Below, one piece after another: positions 47,861-63,635 of a DNA stretch of 64,000 nt; the first letter of the stretch is position 1, and each line of letters opens with the position of its first letter. Made by a program: the position numbers and the translations under genes. This stretch comes from Ianthella basta. Its lineage: Eukaryota; Porifera; Demospongiae; Verongiida; Ianthellidae. The notes under the pieces are model-generated. The model did not search any database. It was not told the origin of the DNA and saw nothing but the letters and a program-made list of their open reading frames with translations. Location: NCBI GenBank assembly GCA_964019415.1, contig OZ025872.1, forward strand, positions 158,501 through 222,500, written 5' to 3'.

Positions 47861-47889
47861 CTGAAAGTACGTATGACAGAGCACAAACG
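47791..47889. repeat. Perfect 38-bp inverted repeat (hairpin) at the retroelement edge
   Basis: 47791-47828 and 47852-47889 are exact reverse complements, separated by a 23-base loop. One arm is inside the GIY-YIG coding sequence (codons for KRTLKVRMTEHKR); the other reads it backwards just outside. Such fold-back at the 5' truncation point is seen in Penelope-like elements and in template-switched insertions. Confidence 0.92.
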
Positions 47890-48077
47890 CTCTGTACATG
47901 TGAACATGTGGTTGTTATGGTAACCATTGACAGTGTGTGCACTGTTAGTTTAGTTAAGTTAACTTTTCACGCCCATTGCTGCTAATAAATAGATTCATAG
48001 GTACATGCCAGGTCTACACGCACAGCCTCCAGCTATAACAGTGCTGACTTGCAGTATGTGGTGCAGTGTACTCTGGA

Positions 48078-48166
48078 GCCCCAAGTGGAGAGGAGAGGAT
48101 GTCAGAGAGAGTGGATGGTCTGAGTGTCCCTCCAGTACCAAGTACTATTGCAGAGAGGAGAGCTGG
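48078..48166 (+). CDS. Tail exon 1, copy 1 of an unidentified duplicated gene
   Basis: The plus-strand frame contains EERMSERVDGLSVPPVPS and then AERRAG, ending at a GTCAGT donor in phase 2, which joins correctly to the exon at 48483. The start is uncertain; GGAG|CC is a weak acceptor and a five-base insertion relative to copy 2 (56308-56387) lies near it. No known domain is present. This is the N-terminal half of a polar, proline-containing C-terminal tail whose main gene body is not in the window. Confidence 0.4.
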
Positions 48167-48482
48167 GTCAGTGAACACAGGGGACAGTAGAGGGGGGTGT
48201 GGTGTGGGGAGGTGGAGGGACTGGTCTCTGTAGTGTGAGAAGGTTGAGGGGCTAGACTAGGCTAGTGTTAGAGAGGTGTTTTGTGCACGTGTGTGGTAGG
48301 AGTACACTATACTTACTGTAAATGTGGAAGTTGAGGAACTGGTCTCTATAGAGAGGTGGTCTGTACATACGGAGGTTGATTGGGGAAGAAATCATAGCCT
48401 TGCTAATCATTAAGCAGTTAAGTCTGTCACACAAATCCTTTTAGTGTAAGTGTTAACACTCCTCCCTCCACTCCTTCCTCAG

Positions 48483-48654
48483 GTCCAACAAACACAGCAC
48501 ACCTCCTCCCCCAGTGCAGCCCTTCCCTCCCACCCCCCACCCTCCTCCCTTCACTAGTGATAGTCAGGGGGAGTGGCCTATCACTACTGAAGCGATAGAG
48601 GAGAGTGGTAGAGTGTACCCCACTCAGCCTGTGTTCCCTTCTGTGTGTGACTAA
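48483..48654 (+). CDS. Tail exon 2 (last exon), copy 1
   Basis: A TCCTCAG acceptor is followed by 57 codons including the stop: SNKHSTPPPPVQPFPPTPHP, PPFTSDSQGEWPI, then ESGRVYPTQPVFPSVCD. The copy at 56666-56828 preserves the frame, with nearly all differences being substitutions or single-codon gaps, which argues for coding. The tail is proline-rich with aromatic residues (PPPF, VYPTQPVF) that could be docking motifs. Its gene is unidentified; it is followed by satellite-free sequence and then the converging lipoate ligase gene. Confidence 0.55.
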
Positions 48655-48659
48655 ACAGC

Positions 48660-49240
48660 AGAGCAAGAAACTTAAACTACAGTAAAGCAAAGAGACCAAA
48701 ATATTTTAAAGTTTAATTTGTAGACAATAGGGTTACTTCACTGCCTTCATATCTCAACAATAACTCATGAGGGGTATCTAGACCTGGATCATCTCAAGTT
48801 AAACATATTCTCACATTTGAATTTCAATTGAATTTTACTGTGCTCATAGGAGCAAATATATATGTACGTGAGACTATGAATATACTTACAATTGTTTACA
48901 CAAACATCAGCTGATTGCCTCTGACCCTGGGGGCAGACAGATATGAACCTAGTCCTCAGACCTGTAGGTGCCACTGCATCCAAGAATGATATGAATAACA
49001 CAGCCAGGCACACACAGTGGTTCCCTCTCATTCTGGTGGTTGAGCAACAAACAACAAATTCATTCTGCTTGCTACGTACACTATCACATTTTATTACATT
49101 GCTGTGCTGTCACATTTTCAGTGTGCAAGCAAATTGGATCATTTGAGGGGGACAGCTGTAGAATAAATTACACCATAAATACAATACAATACAATAGATG
49201 AGGTTGTTGGGAAATGAATACTATTTCAACATATTGTGCA
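48660..49240. other. Intergenic space between converging genes
   Basis: It contains, on the minus strand, AATAAA at 49090-49095, about 160 bases after the lipoate ligase stop codon and therefore its probable polyadenylation signal. Nothing else is recognised. Confidence 0.55.
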
Positions 49241-49254
49241 TACAGGGGGTGTTA

Positions 49255-54683
<5,429 letters not shown>

Positions 54684-54689
54684 CTGTAG

Positions 54690-54730
54690 GAGGGGGGGAG
54701 GGAGGGGAGGGGGGAGGGGAGGGGGGAGGG
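54690..54730. repeat. G-rich simple repeat upstream of lipoate ligase exon 1 listed here
   Basis: A GGGGAGG run, on the minus strand a pyrimidine tract just before the acceptor at 54684. It is likely the polypyrimidine tract of that intron. Confidence 0.8.
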
Positions 54731-54739
54731 TCCATCAAT

Positions 54740-55266
54740 CCTGCAGAAAAGGAGGGAGTCCATACGTAACTCAGCCACAGCAATCAAGCAATGTCCCTTC
54801 TCCTGCCCTCTCCTCCCCTCCCAATCCCCCTCCCCTTCACCAGCTCAACTCAGAGATATATTGTGTACCTTATGGTTTCAACCTTCCCAAACACATCCTG
54901 CTATGAATATGATTAAGTCCCACAATTGGGATTGGTTGGCTGAGAGCACTTTGTTAGATGTGGTACAGCAGTAAACAAAGATATCCTGCTATGAATATGA
55001 TTAAGTCCCACAATAATTCTCAGGGGATGAGAGCACTTTATCAGATGTGGTACAACAGTAAACAAAGGGACCATGGTAATGGGCCTAGGAACACATTGGA
55101 AGCTAATGAAATAACAAGCGTGTGGTAGGAGCCGCACTGGAGTGCGTGGCCTTGGATTATGCCCTAAATGGACATACATAACATAACATGGCCCAATACA
55201 ATTCATTGTGTAAGTGTGTAACTAAACACATGCCAGGTGGCCTGAATCCTGTTTGATGACTGGCAG
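54740..55266. other. No gene seen; ~70 bp direct repeat
   Basis: ATCCTGCTATGAATATGATT followed by AAGTCCCACAAT occurs at about 54895 and 54980, each followed by GAGAGCACTTT and AGATGTGGTAC. The first exon of the lipoate ligase may lie here but I could not identify it. Confidence 0.5.
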
Positions 55267-55306
55267 GGATTGCAGGACACCTCCTCAGATTCAGACTACA
55301 GCACTG
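55267..55306 (+). CDS. Possible small exon of unknown gene
   Basis: GGCAG acceptor, 40 bases giving GLQDTSSDSDYSTG, and a strong GTAAGT donor. The Ser/Asp-rich content would suit a cytoplasmic tail. It lies upstream of the tail exons at 56308 and 56666 on the same strand and could belong with them, but no phase check is possible for its upstream side. Confidence 0.25.
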
Positions 55307-55309
55307 GTA

Positions 55310-56300
55310 AGTGGTGAATGAATGGAATGTACACCTATTCCTAATCTGCATTGTATGGTATCTGAATATGTACATACCAGGCAGCTGGAATTCTTAGTAA
55401 TGTGATTCATACATGCCCACAGCTTCGCATATAATGAAGCGCAGAAGCCATATTAGGCTTCCTACAGGTATATAAGTGAGCCTTCCGATCTCTTTATCAT
55501 CAATGGCTTTAAAGGTGTGCGACAATCACAGCAAGTTGGAGGGACTACAAGTTGCAAATCTTCAGCCTGTGTTACCGTCATCTTTAGGGATGGATGTGGA
55601 CTGAAACTGTACTTCAACAAAGAATTCTATCATATAAACATACTACTCAGTGTGGTTTGAAATCAGTATTACACTACCTTCTGTCTCCATTCACCGCAAA
55701 GTTGATTACAGTACTTTGCTGCCATCACACAGCCCACCATACAGTACAGTATGTATGTGTGTGAACACATATTATGACTTCAGTGTGAATGGACATCTCC
55801 CTCCACTTCTCCTAACCGTCTATTTCTCCTTTGAACACACCCACTTCATCACTTTATCACATATGCACATCCCTCTAGATCAGTCACTGTACCAAGACAC
55901 AGACAAGTGGGTGCTTAAAGGTAGCTGAGCCTCCCACTTGAGCTAACCATGGTCCCAATGGGATTTGAAATGTGCCACAGCCTGCATCTGTCTTCACATT
56001 CATCTGCATGCAGGGTTAACTATGACTCCCACTTTGGAAATGTTAACACTGTGAATTGGATGTGATAACAAGATGGGTGTGTTTTATGAAACACCAGCCG
56101 CCACTGGAATGTATGCCTATTATATTGTATCACAATTAATACAGTAACTATATCATTGTTTTGTTTAAAGTAAATATATCATGTTGGCATAAGTGTGTAG
56201 AATAGTATACTGTATTAAGTGTGTGTGGAGGTTATGTATGTAGTGGCTGTGCTGTGGGTCAGTGGGTGCAGCTGCAGTGATATCATAGACTGCTGTTTAC
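55310..56300. other. Mostly no gene; 3' remnant of a tail exon near 55560-55611
   Basis: The segment ATCTTCAGCCTGTGTTACCG resembles the end of the tail exon at 56666-56828 (CTCAGGCTGTGTTCCCGTCA), including the downstream GGGATGGATG. It looks like a degenerate third copy. The rest shows nothing recognisable. Confidence 0.4.
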
Positions 56301-56307
56301 CCTGTAG

Positions 56308-56387
56308 CCCCAAGAGGAGAGGATGGCAGAGAGAGTGGATGGTCTGAGTGTCTCTCCAGTACCAAGTGCTGCAGAGAGGAGAGCTGG
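56308..56387 (+). CDS. Tail exon 1, copy 2
   Basis: After a CCTGTAG acceptor the frame reads PQEERMAERVDGLSVSPVPS, then AERRAG, ending in GG before GTCAGT (phase 2). It matches copy 1 at 48078-48166 with few replacements and one missing codon (TI/A). The intron to the next exon (56388-56665) is also homologous to that of copy 1. Confidence 0.45.
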
Positions 56388-56665
56388 GTCAGTGAACACA
56401 GGGGAGAGTAGAGGGGGGTGTGGTGTGTGGAGGTTGAGGGCCTAGTCTTAGTAGAGAGATGGTCCTATAACAGAGGTGCTTCATGTGTGGTGGGATACAC
56501 TATGAGGAGGTTGAGGGACTGGTCTCTGTACAGAAGTGGTCTTTCAAAGGGGTGGAAGTTGATCAGGGAAGAAAGAGTGCTTTGCAAATCATTATGCAGT
56601 TAAAAACAGTCACACAGGTCCTTATCACAAAATGTTAAATGCCCCTCTCCAAACTCCTTCCTCAG

Positions 56666-56828
56666 GTCCAACAAACACAGCACACCTCCTCCCTCAGTGC
56701 AGCCCTTTTTTCCCACCCCCCACCCTTCTCCCTTCATTAGTGATAGTCAGGGGGAGTGGCCTATCGCCGTTGCCGTGGAGGAGAGTGGTAGAGTGTACCC
56801 AACTCAGGCTGTGTTCCCGTCATTGTGA
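56666..56828 (+). CDS. Tail exon 2 (last exon), copy 2
   Basis: CCTCAG acceptor, then SNKHSTPPSVQPFFPTPHPS, PFISDSQGEWPI, and ESGRVYPTQAVFPSL with stop. Compared with copy 1 (48483-48654) one PP pair is shortened, the middle differs (AVAVEE for TTEAIEE) and the end is shorter by two residues. A third, poorer relative (TNKHCTPPPS) follows a TTCAG at about 58339. The gene family is unknown. Confidence 0.55.
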
Positions 56829-56829
56829 G

Positions 56830-57330
56830 GGATGGATGCGGTCAATTGAGCAAGATACTCTCCTTTCATTGACATTTCAAATTGATTTCTCATCATTACT
56901 TGACAGTGACCAGAATTCATTATAAGCACACATTTTAGTATGATTTGAATATCCCACTTGTCTTCACTGTCCACACCTGATTTGAAACACACTCTCACTT
57001 CATTCATCTCACCACTTGAGTTGCTTGCAAACCAGTACTTGAAGAATGCATGGAATGTGTACGAGGAAGTGTCAAGTGTGCACTCTCAGTAATGTGATTC
57101 ATTGATGGCCATGTGTACTACAGCCTATAGTAGCTGTACCACTAGTGACATGCACCACAAGACATTACTCAATAGCAGACACCGGGCACCACAAGCCAGC
57201 CAAGTGAAGGAGCCATCCCCTGCATCATTGACATCCATACACCAATGACATCATAGCAGAGATGCAGTAGGATGGGTGACTTCACTACTCACTGACACAT
57301 CTACGTCAAACACACATCCAGTGAAGCTTC
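56830..57330. other. No gene seen
   Basis: Unique sequence between the tail exon and the 70-bp satellite. No convincing exon on either strand. Confidence 0.5.
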
Positions 57331-57339
57331 CACATGAGC

Positions 57340-58220
57340 TGATGCGTACACACATTCACACTCACCCCTAGGTAGCTGTGTGCTGTGAGCCCTAATAGAC
57401 CACATGAGCTGATGTGTACACACATTCACACTCACCCCTAGGTAGCTGTGTGCTGTGAGCCCTAATAGACCACATGAGCTCATGTGTACACACATTCACA
57501 CTCACCCCTAGGTAGCTGTGTGCTGTGAGCCCTAATAGACCACATGAGCTGAAGTGTACACACATTCACACTCACCCCTAGGTAGCTGTGTGCTGTGAGC
57601 CCTAATAGACCACATGAGCTGATGTGTACACACATTCACACTCACCCCTAGGTAGCTGTGTGCTGTGAGCCCTAATAGACCACATGAGCTGATGTGTACA
57701 CACATTCACACTCACCCCTAGGTAGCTGTGTGCTGTGAGCCCTAATAGACCACATGAGCTGATGTGTACACACATTCACACTCACCCCTAGGTAGCTGTG
57801 TGCAGTGAGCCCTAATAGACCACATGAGCTGATGTGTACACACATTCACACTCACCCCTAGGTAGCTGTGTGCTGTGAGCCCTAATAGACCACATGAGCT
57901 GATGTGTACACACATTCACACTCACCCCTAGGTAGCTGTGTGCTGTGAGCCCTAATAGACCACATGAGCTGATGTGTACACACATTCACACTCACCCCTA
58001 GGTAGCTGTGTGCTGTGAGCCCTAATAGACCACATGAGCTGATGTGTACACACATTCACACTCACCCTTAGGTAGCTGTGTGCTGTGAGCCCTAATAGAC
58101 CACATGAGCTGATGTGTACACACATTCACACTCACCCCTAGGTAGCTGTGTGCTGTGAGCCCTAATAGACCACATGAGCTGATGTGTACACACATTCACA
58201 CTCACCCCTAGGTAGCTGTG
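57340..58220. repeat. Satellite-like array, 70 bp unit, about 12.5 copies
   Basis: Units begin CACATGAGCTGATGTGTACA and contain CACTCACCCCTAGGTAGCTG. CACATGAGCT recurs every 70 bases. Copies differ by single bases only (GAAGTG, GCAGTG, CCCTTAGG), so homogenisation is recent. Confidence 0.96.
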
Positions 58221-58221
58221 G

Positions 58222-58590
58222 GGAAACTATGTGGCTATGGCCATGGGGAAAGGGTGTGTCATTGAATCAGAGACAGTTTTCAACTGCTAAATGAGTCCAT
58301 AGCACTAATCTCAAACACCCTCCCCGCTCAGCACTTCAGAACCAACAAACACTGCACACCTCCTCCCTCAGCAGTGGTTGTATTCCCCCCCCCCCCACAC
58401 ACACATCACTCAGCACTAACTCACACAACAACTTGCCCCAAACCACACTACACTGACTACAAGAAATGAGCAAACACAGCCATTTACCTCAGATGGGGTC
58501 TTTGCACAGACTCCACCTGAGGTGGGTGGAGCTCAACACACACTCAGCTTCACCCCTAACTGAATGTACTGTCCAATCAGACTATAACAC
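58222..58590. other. Degenerate tail-exon relative and possible minus microexon; otherwise empty
   Basis: At about 58339 a TTCAG is followed by a frame starting TNKHCTPPPSAVVVFPPPP, similar to the start of the tail exons but diverging quickly. On the minus strand CCTCAG, 29 bases (VESVQRPHL) and GTAAAT at about 58480-58520 could be a microexon. Neither is secure. Confidence 0.3.
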
Positions 58591-58596
58591 TCCTAC

Positions 58597-58848
58597 TGTA
58601 TCCTGGCACTGTCACAAAACTACATCTCCCTCACTGTGACACTGTCACAAAACTACATCTCCCTCACTGTGACACTGTCACAAAACTACATCTCCCTCAC
58701 TGTGACACTGTCACAAAACTACATCTCCCTCACGGTGACACTGTCACAAAACTACATCTCCCTCACTGTGACACTGTCACAAAACTACATCTCCCTCACT
58801 GTGACACTGTCACAAAACTACATCTCCCTCACGGTGACACTGCGACAA
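58597..58848. repeat. Minisatellite, 33 bp unit, 8 copies
   Basis: Units of ACTGTCACAAAACTACATCT plus CCCTCACTGTGAC. The unit length is divisible by three, giving an open frame (SQNYISLTVTL) without other coding support. Confidence 0.95.
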
Positions 58849-58968
58849 TAGTACTGGAGAGTGAGCACCTTGCCTGGGCATGCCCAATGGGGAATTTATG
58901 AATATCATTAAAGTAACGCAGACTATGCGTTATTCTACGTGAAATGTCAATGTGGTAACTGTGCGTCA

Positions 58969-59403
58969 ATGGACACAGCTGGTAGGCTAGCCCGGGCAGG
59001 CCCTCACTGGTATAGGTCTTCTCAAGTCATTACTTCCCTGTGATAACCCATGTATTGTCTTACATAGGAGGTGGAACAGGATTCTAACCAGGGTGTAGAT
59101 TTTTCTAGGGGAGGAAGGTTTAGTGCCTAAAAGTATGCCTCCTGAGGACTTGGGGTCATTTTAAGCCCTTTAAGATTAGTTCTGAAGCAGGCTGAGAGGT
59201 AATGTCACAAGTTTGGTCTGTGGTCGATCATTTGTCCAGGTGAAGAGAGAAACAGGAGGGCACTGGTAAAATGGTAAGAGCATACACTTCATCCTCATCC
59301 CTCCCCCCCCCCCCCCCTCTGACACACATCCTCATAATCCACCTTCCCACTCAGGATTAAACGTCTGTGCTGCTTCAAGTGTCACACAGACGATACAGAA
59401 CAG
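58969..59403 (+). CDS. Cassette 1: ATG exon, microexon and third exon of a duplicated gene family
   Basis: Exons 58969-58981 (MDTA, phase 1), 59240-59273 (EERNRRALVK, phase 2) and 59355-59403 (WIKRLCCFKCHTDDTEQ). All have GT-AG borders and join in one frame. Exon 3 ends at CAG|GTGACT as in cassette 5; if that donor is not used the frame continues to a stop at 59479-59481 (...VQTKLMK). The W-IK-LCC----DD arrangement recalls the segment between the membrane part and the lipase domain of diacylglycerol lipases, but the usual four membrane helices are absent, so this is only a suggestion. No later exon (GHSLG-type lipase motif) was found in the window. Confidence 0.5.
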
Positions 59404-60160
59404 GTGACTACCATTTCAATGGAAGAGACAGGACTGGGGAGGTACCCAGCAGAGCTAGTTCAAACTAAGCTCATGAAATGAACACACTGAATCAGTGATA
59501 CTCCATCTGAGAGAACCCAATGGACTCTCTCTTTCACTAGCTACCAAGTACATTCATAACTGCTAAGCTACAAATCATTTTCAATCAGTGTGTACGTATT
59601 ACACCATAATGTAATAACACCAGTATAACAATATTAATGAGAATTGCTAAAGCTCCCATCCAGCTAGGAGTGGTTTGGAACAGGCTAAAGATGATTCACA
59701 TGTGTTATTGCTACTCAACACACTTACGTATACTTCCTTATACTGTACTACAGTACATATATCATATCCACACACACACACCACACTGGTGGCACTGCTC
59801 CAAGCTACAGAACAGGAGCCTTCACAGCTCAGACATACCTATCAAACCACAACCTGTGTACAGTCACCACCGGAGGGGAGGAGAGCTCTTCAGATACAGG
59901 CTAGGAGCCTTTACAGCTTAACCAAACGCCTACCAAACCACAGACACTATAGTATAGTTACCACATAAGTTGAACTTGTACTAAATCTTATCACATGGTA
60001 TACATGTAATACATTGTAACACATACATTGTAATACATTGTATACATGTAATACGTATCTTAACAGGTGCGACCAGTCACGTGAGTATGTATATTCGTGA
60101 AAATCACGTACAAAACACGTGGCGCGCACAAGCTTTACACACGCTAGACTGCCCGACAAA
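59404..60160. other. No exon seen between cassettes 1 and 2
   Basis: This has the size of an intron or intergenic spacer. Two copies of a short segment with TACAG...CTTCACAGCT / CTTTACAGCTTA are present at about 59800 and 59900. No lipase or other domain was found. Confidence 0.45.
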
Positions 60161-60161
60161 G

Positions 60162-60356
60162 ATGGCTGCAAGCTATGTGAACTATCCTCTAGGTAAGCAA
60201 ATACAGTGGGCTCCCTAGGATTGCTCAAGTACCTTCATGCATTCCTTGGAAGTCTACTGTCCAAATTAGGGCGTCGGTGTTGGTGGGAGATGATTAGAAT
60301 AACTGTTTTTTGTGTACTGCCATTCATGTAGGTGAACAAAGGATAAATGTGGACTG
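60162..60356 (+). CDS. Cassette 2: ATG exon plus microexon
   Basis: Exon 60162-60192 (MAASYVNYPL, ending phase 1 before GTAAGC) and microexon 60332-60356 (EQRINVD, ending phase 2 before GTAAGG). AAG in front of the ATG is a good start context. No third exon follows before cassette 3, which begins 76 bp after this microexon, so the phase-2 end must join a later exon or the copy is dead. Confidence 0.5.
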
Positions 60357-60432
60357 GTAAGGGTCACACTTCATACTCATCCCCTCCCCCATACCCCCCA
60401 CACACAAACTTTGTATGTACACGTCAGAAAAA

Positions 60433-60638
60433 ATGGCGCATTATTACTACTACAGCTACAGCTTTGACAATTCGTGTCATTTTACAAGTAAGCTGATTCA
60501 CAGGTCGCCTAGGGCCAGCCTAGTACTTGGATTCCTTGGAAGTCTACTGTCCATATTAGGGCATAGGTGTTTGTGGGAGGAGATTAGAATAACTGTTGTT
60601 TGTGTCCATGCAGGTGAACGAAAGACACATGTGGACTG
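60433..60638 (+). CDS. Cassette 3: ATG exon plus microexon
   Basis: Exon 60433-60487 (MAHYYYYSYSFDNSCHFT, phase 1 before GTAAGC) and microexon 60614-60638 (ERKTHVD, phase 2 before GTAAGG). The intron and the sequence after the microexon (GTCACACTTCATCCTCATCC) are close copies of cassette 2, while the ATG exon encodes an unrelated Tyr-rich peptide. No third exon was found downstream until 63949. Confidence 0.5.
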
Positions 60639-60749
60639 GTAAGGGTCACACTTCATCCTCATCCCCTCCCCCATACCCCCCACACACAAATCAAGGTCAT
60701 CTCTCTTGGTTCAGTTGGGTCACATGTACGTCACATGACATGGCTCTAC

Positions 60750-61039
60750 CTGCTGTATTCCTCAATGCATCAAAATAGTCAGACAGAGTTCCAAACTTAG
60801 CCTGCAGTGGCCAATAACAGCATCATAACACACACCACATTGGACGGTATATGTCTATATGTCACATGTAGGTCACATGATCTGCGTATTCACCATCACA
60901 TGCAAATCATGTGACCTGACATCACATGGAAGTCACATGACTTAGGTACGCACCTTCACATTCAGCTCTGGATGTAGCATGAAATGAGTGAAGATTTTCT
61001 GATAATTCTCATATAATGTAGCCGTGTGAGACGAGGTGT
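60750..61039 (-). CDS. Alpha-mannosidase II-like (GH38) exon pair
   Basis: Minus-strand exons 61039-60954 (TATLYENYQKIFTHFMLHPE, then LNVK) and 60801-60750 (AKFGTLSDYFDALRNTA). Both have GT-AG borders and join in phase 0. The string FGTLSDYFDAL with a preceding Y-NYQK-F segment is diagnostic of Golgi alpha-mannosidase II, which trims mannose from N-glycans. Neither the catalytic exons before it nor the TYADR region after it were found, so this is a fragment of a duplicated gene, or a gene with large introns. Confidence 0.65.
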
Positions 61040-62720
61040 CTGCACTTGATTTCTTTAATTAATCAATGTCTCTGATCTTCTTTGCACATGGGAACTGACA
61101 CTGCCTGAGGGAGGGGAGTGGGAGGGGAGGAGGGGAGTTTGTTGTCATAGCTACATGCCCTCAAAGGGTGAATGTAACACTTCTGTTGTCCTTAATGATG
61201 ACGTGGCATACTTCAAAGGACAGAGTTTTAATGGACAGCTTTCCCGAAGCACGAACCAACACCTTACTGTACTGCCTAGCGCCAAATGCCCCAGAGCGTG
61301 CTGTCCCCACTGTCACTGATTGGGCAGCTGTATCACTATTTAAACACCTGGCACTTTAAATAAGTATAGATTACATTACACGCTGCACACTCCAAAGTAG
61401 CACTCCCAGACACTTCAAATATGCACACACCAAACCAAAGCTCCCCATACACTTTACGTCGGACACGATCCAAAGAGATACTCCCACGTGGAATGCCAGC
61501 TATGCTTACACTATCAAACACATTACCAATAAGAGCAGGCGGCACAGGTATAGTCGGCTAACTATTTCGCTCATGCAAGACGAGGATGCATTTCTCTACA
61601 GTACGTACATTGCTCTGTCAAGTATAATTATAATGCATTTCAGATTTCTCTCACTACACACTGTGACGCATACTGGTACGTGTACGTACATGTGGATGTG
61701 AGACTCCACATACAGGTTGCACCATTGCACACAACCACTTCCACTATCCACAGTAGCTACATGATACACATAACTCCGAACAGTGTGAGTGTTTGTTGTA
61801 TACATTTACGTCATATATAATATTATGTATTATACGTGTGTACATGTGTTGTTACAACACAAACAATTGTGAAATTAATAATAATAACTATAATAAGCTA
61901 CACAGACATCCTTGAGGGGATGCCACAGGGGGAGTCCCCAGCTACGTGGCCTGCAGACACTAATAATTTCAATAACATTAATAATAATATAAAAATTATA
62001 TTATAACATAATAAAATTTATTTATAATTATAGTTATTATATTTATAATTATTAATTTATATGTTAAAACAATATATAATATATACTTATTAATTATTTA
62101 AGTTGTTCATAATGTACTTACTATTACAGAATAATAAAGTGTTAGTACACACATGGATGGGTTGTAAGGGACGGCTCACACATTGCCACTTTGATCTCAC
62201 TACTCAACAAGAATACAAACCAAAGGAATCAATAGGCAGACATGTCTGCACAGTGGTCCATGTCACGGCACATGATGGAACAACTCACTTGGGACTCAAA
62301 AGGTAGTCTCACATAGCCAGGCCACCATTTTGTAGACTATGCCCTCCATACAAAATGGCGGTCTGGCTACGCAGGGCTACTCAAAAGGTACCTGCACTGT
62401 GGGCAGTGACATGACAGTACTGTTTTTTTATGTTGTTTCCGTGTTGTAGGCTGACTGTACTGATGTGTGCTAGTGCCCTAGTCTCCTGTACCAGCCTCCC
62501 TTAGCAGGTGCCGTTGGACGATTAAGGGACAATTGTACAATATTCTGAGTGATCAAAACCTGGCAGTATTTCACGCAATGAAGGCTACTGTACATGTGTA
62601 CTGTTTCCTATACCAACCAAACAACAACCTTTCTCTGCATTTCTCACATCACACACTCAAGAGCTGAAGCAACACAACCTTCCTCTCTCCCTCCTCCTTC
62701 TCGTACACGTACCACACTAA
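61040..62720. other. No gene recognised; AT-rich core at 61940-62110
   Basis: The AT-rich part consists of TAATAATAT/TTATAATTA-type sequence. A plus-strand frame at 62139-62300 (containing CHFDLTTQQEYKPKESIG) ends at an AAAAG|GTAGTC donor-like site; I cannot assign it. ATGGCGGTCTGG at about 62355 precedes a GTACCT site but in the wrong phase for the cassette series. Confidence 0.4.
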
Positions 62721-62725
62721 CTCAC

Positions 62726-63009
62726 TGATGGGTTGGTCTGTGTGTCTACAGCCTCTTCCTTCTTGTCTCTCTGTCCATTGTTGTTGTTACATGGATCAGG
62801 TGGCTTTGCACCCAAGTTAGTAGGCATGGAGGCAAAGGCTGAGCTGTTTATCGTTCCATTGGTCGCATTGTCCAGTGAGGACCAGTGGGGTGTGGTACAT
62901 GTGTCCTTTGCATATGCCACCATGAAGACACCTCCAATTTGAATTGCTACAGAAGTGACCTTTAGGACGGTTACGCGTTCTCTCAGTATTGGGACAGACA
63001 GCAAGAAAA
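62726..63009 (-). CDS. SLC35F-like transporter exon (drug/metabolite transporter superfamily)
   Basis: A minus-strand exon, with acceptor ...TTGTGAG before 63009 and donor GTGAGT after 62726. The first third reads FLLSVPILRERVTVLKVTSV, then AIQIGGVFMVAYAKD: a basic R-ER loop after one membrane helix and another helix ending MVAYA-D, as in SLC35F3/F4-type proteins. The rest is a long hydrophilic insert (Asn/Thr/Ser-rich, ending DTQTNPS) probably forming a loop. Family members have about ten helices, and no other exon was recognised in the window. Confidence 0.55.
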
Positions 63010-63149
63010 CTCACAACTGCAAGTTCTAGGTAGGGTATACATAGATCTAAGATCGTGTAGTGCCAGAAAACACACAAAAAGTTAGGTTCTTAGGCCCTTA
63101 GAGATTGTTCTTGAAGCAGTGTGAGGGGTATACTGCCATCTTTAGTGCA

Positions 63150-63154
<5 letters not shown>

Positions 63155-63224
<70 letters not shown>
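63155..63224. repeat. (CA)n microsatellite
   Basis: About 35 CA units between the SLC35F-like exon and the degenerate cassette 4. Confidence 0.96.
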
Positions 63225-63226
<2 letters not shown>

Positions 63227-63392
63227 GTAATTATTTACACAACTACCACACACACACAACTCTGAATTATGCGCAATTAATTTCAAGTAATTGGCTTCCC
63301 TGAAGTCTATTTTCCATATTAGGGCATGGGTGCTGTTGGTGGGAGGTGATTAGCTGTACTGTGTTGGGGTCTGTGCTCCATCATTTGTCCAG

Positions 63393-63426
63393 GTGAAAAG
63401 AGACACAAGAGGTCACAAGTAGAATG
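63393..63426 (+). pseudogene. Cassette 4: microexon with destroyed donor
   Basis: After CATTTGTCCAG the 34 bases give EKRHKRSQVE in the cassette frame and end in TG, exactly like cassette 1's microexon (59240-59273). However, the following donor reads ACGAGA instead of GTAAGA. No phase-1 ATG exon was found upstream. The flanks match cassette 1 (CTTGAAGCAG...; ATCATTTGTCCAG). Confidence 0.55.
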
Positions 63427-63635
63427 ACGAGAGAAACACTTCATCTCATCCAACATCCCCCCCCACACACAGCCTTTCACCACACAGTGTCATGTGAGCA
63501 TGCCGCCCCACCTTCACAATGAAAGCCCAAAACAGATTCCTGTGCGTATATTGCCTGGGCCTGCCGGAAGTCTGTTCAATAGATATTCATTGCAATGACA
63601 TAGAATGACGTATGCATGCTATGCGGCCGGGCAAA

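Noticed and set aside
61596-61805. tRNA or small RNA genes in the right part
   Set aside because: No cloverleaf with matching A and B boxes could be put together by eye anywhere in the window.
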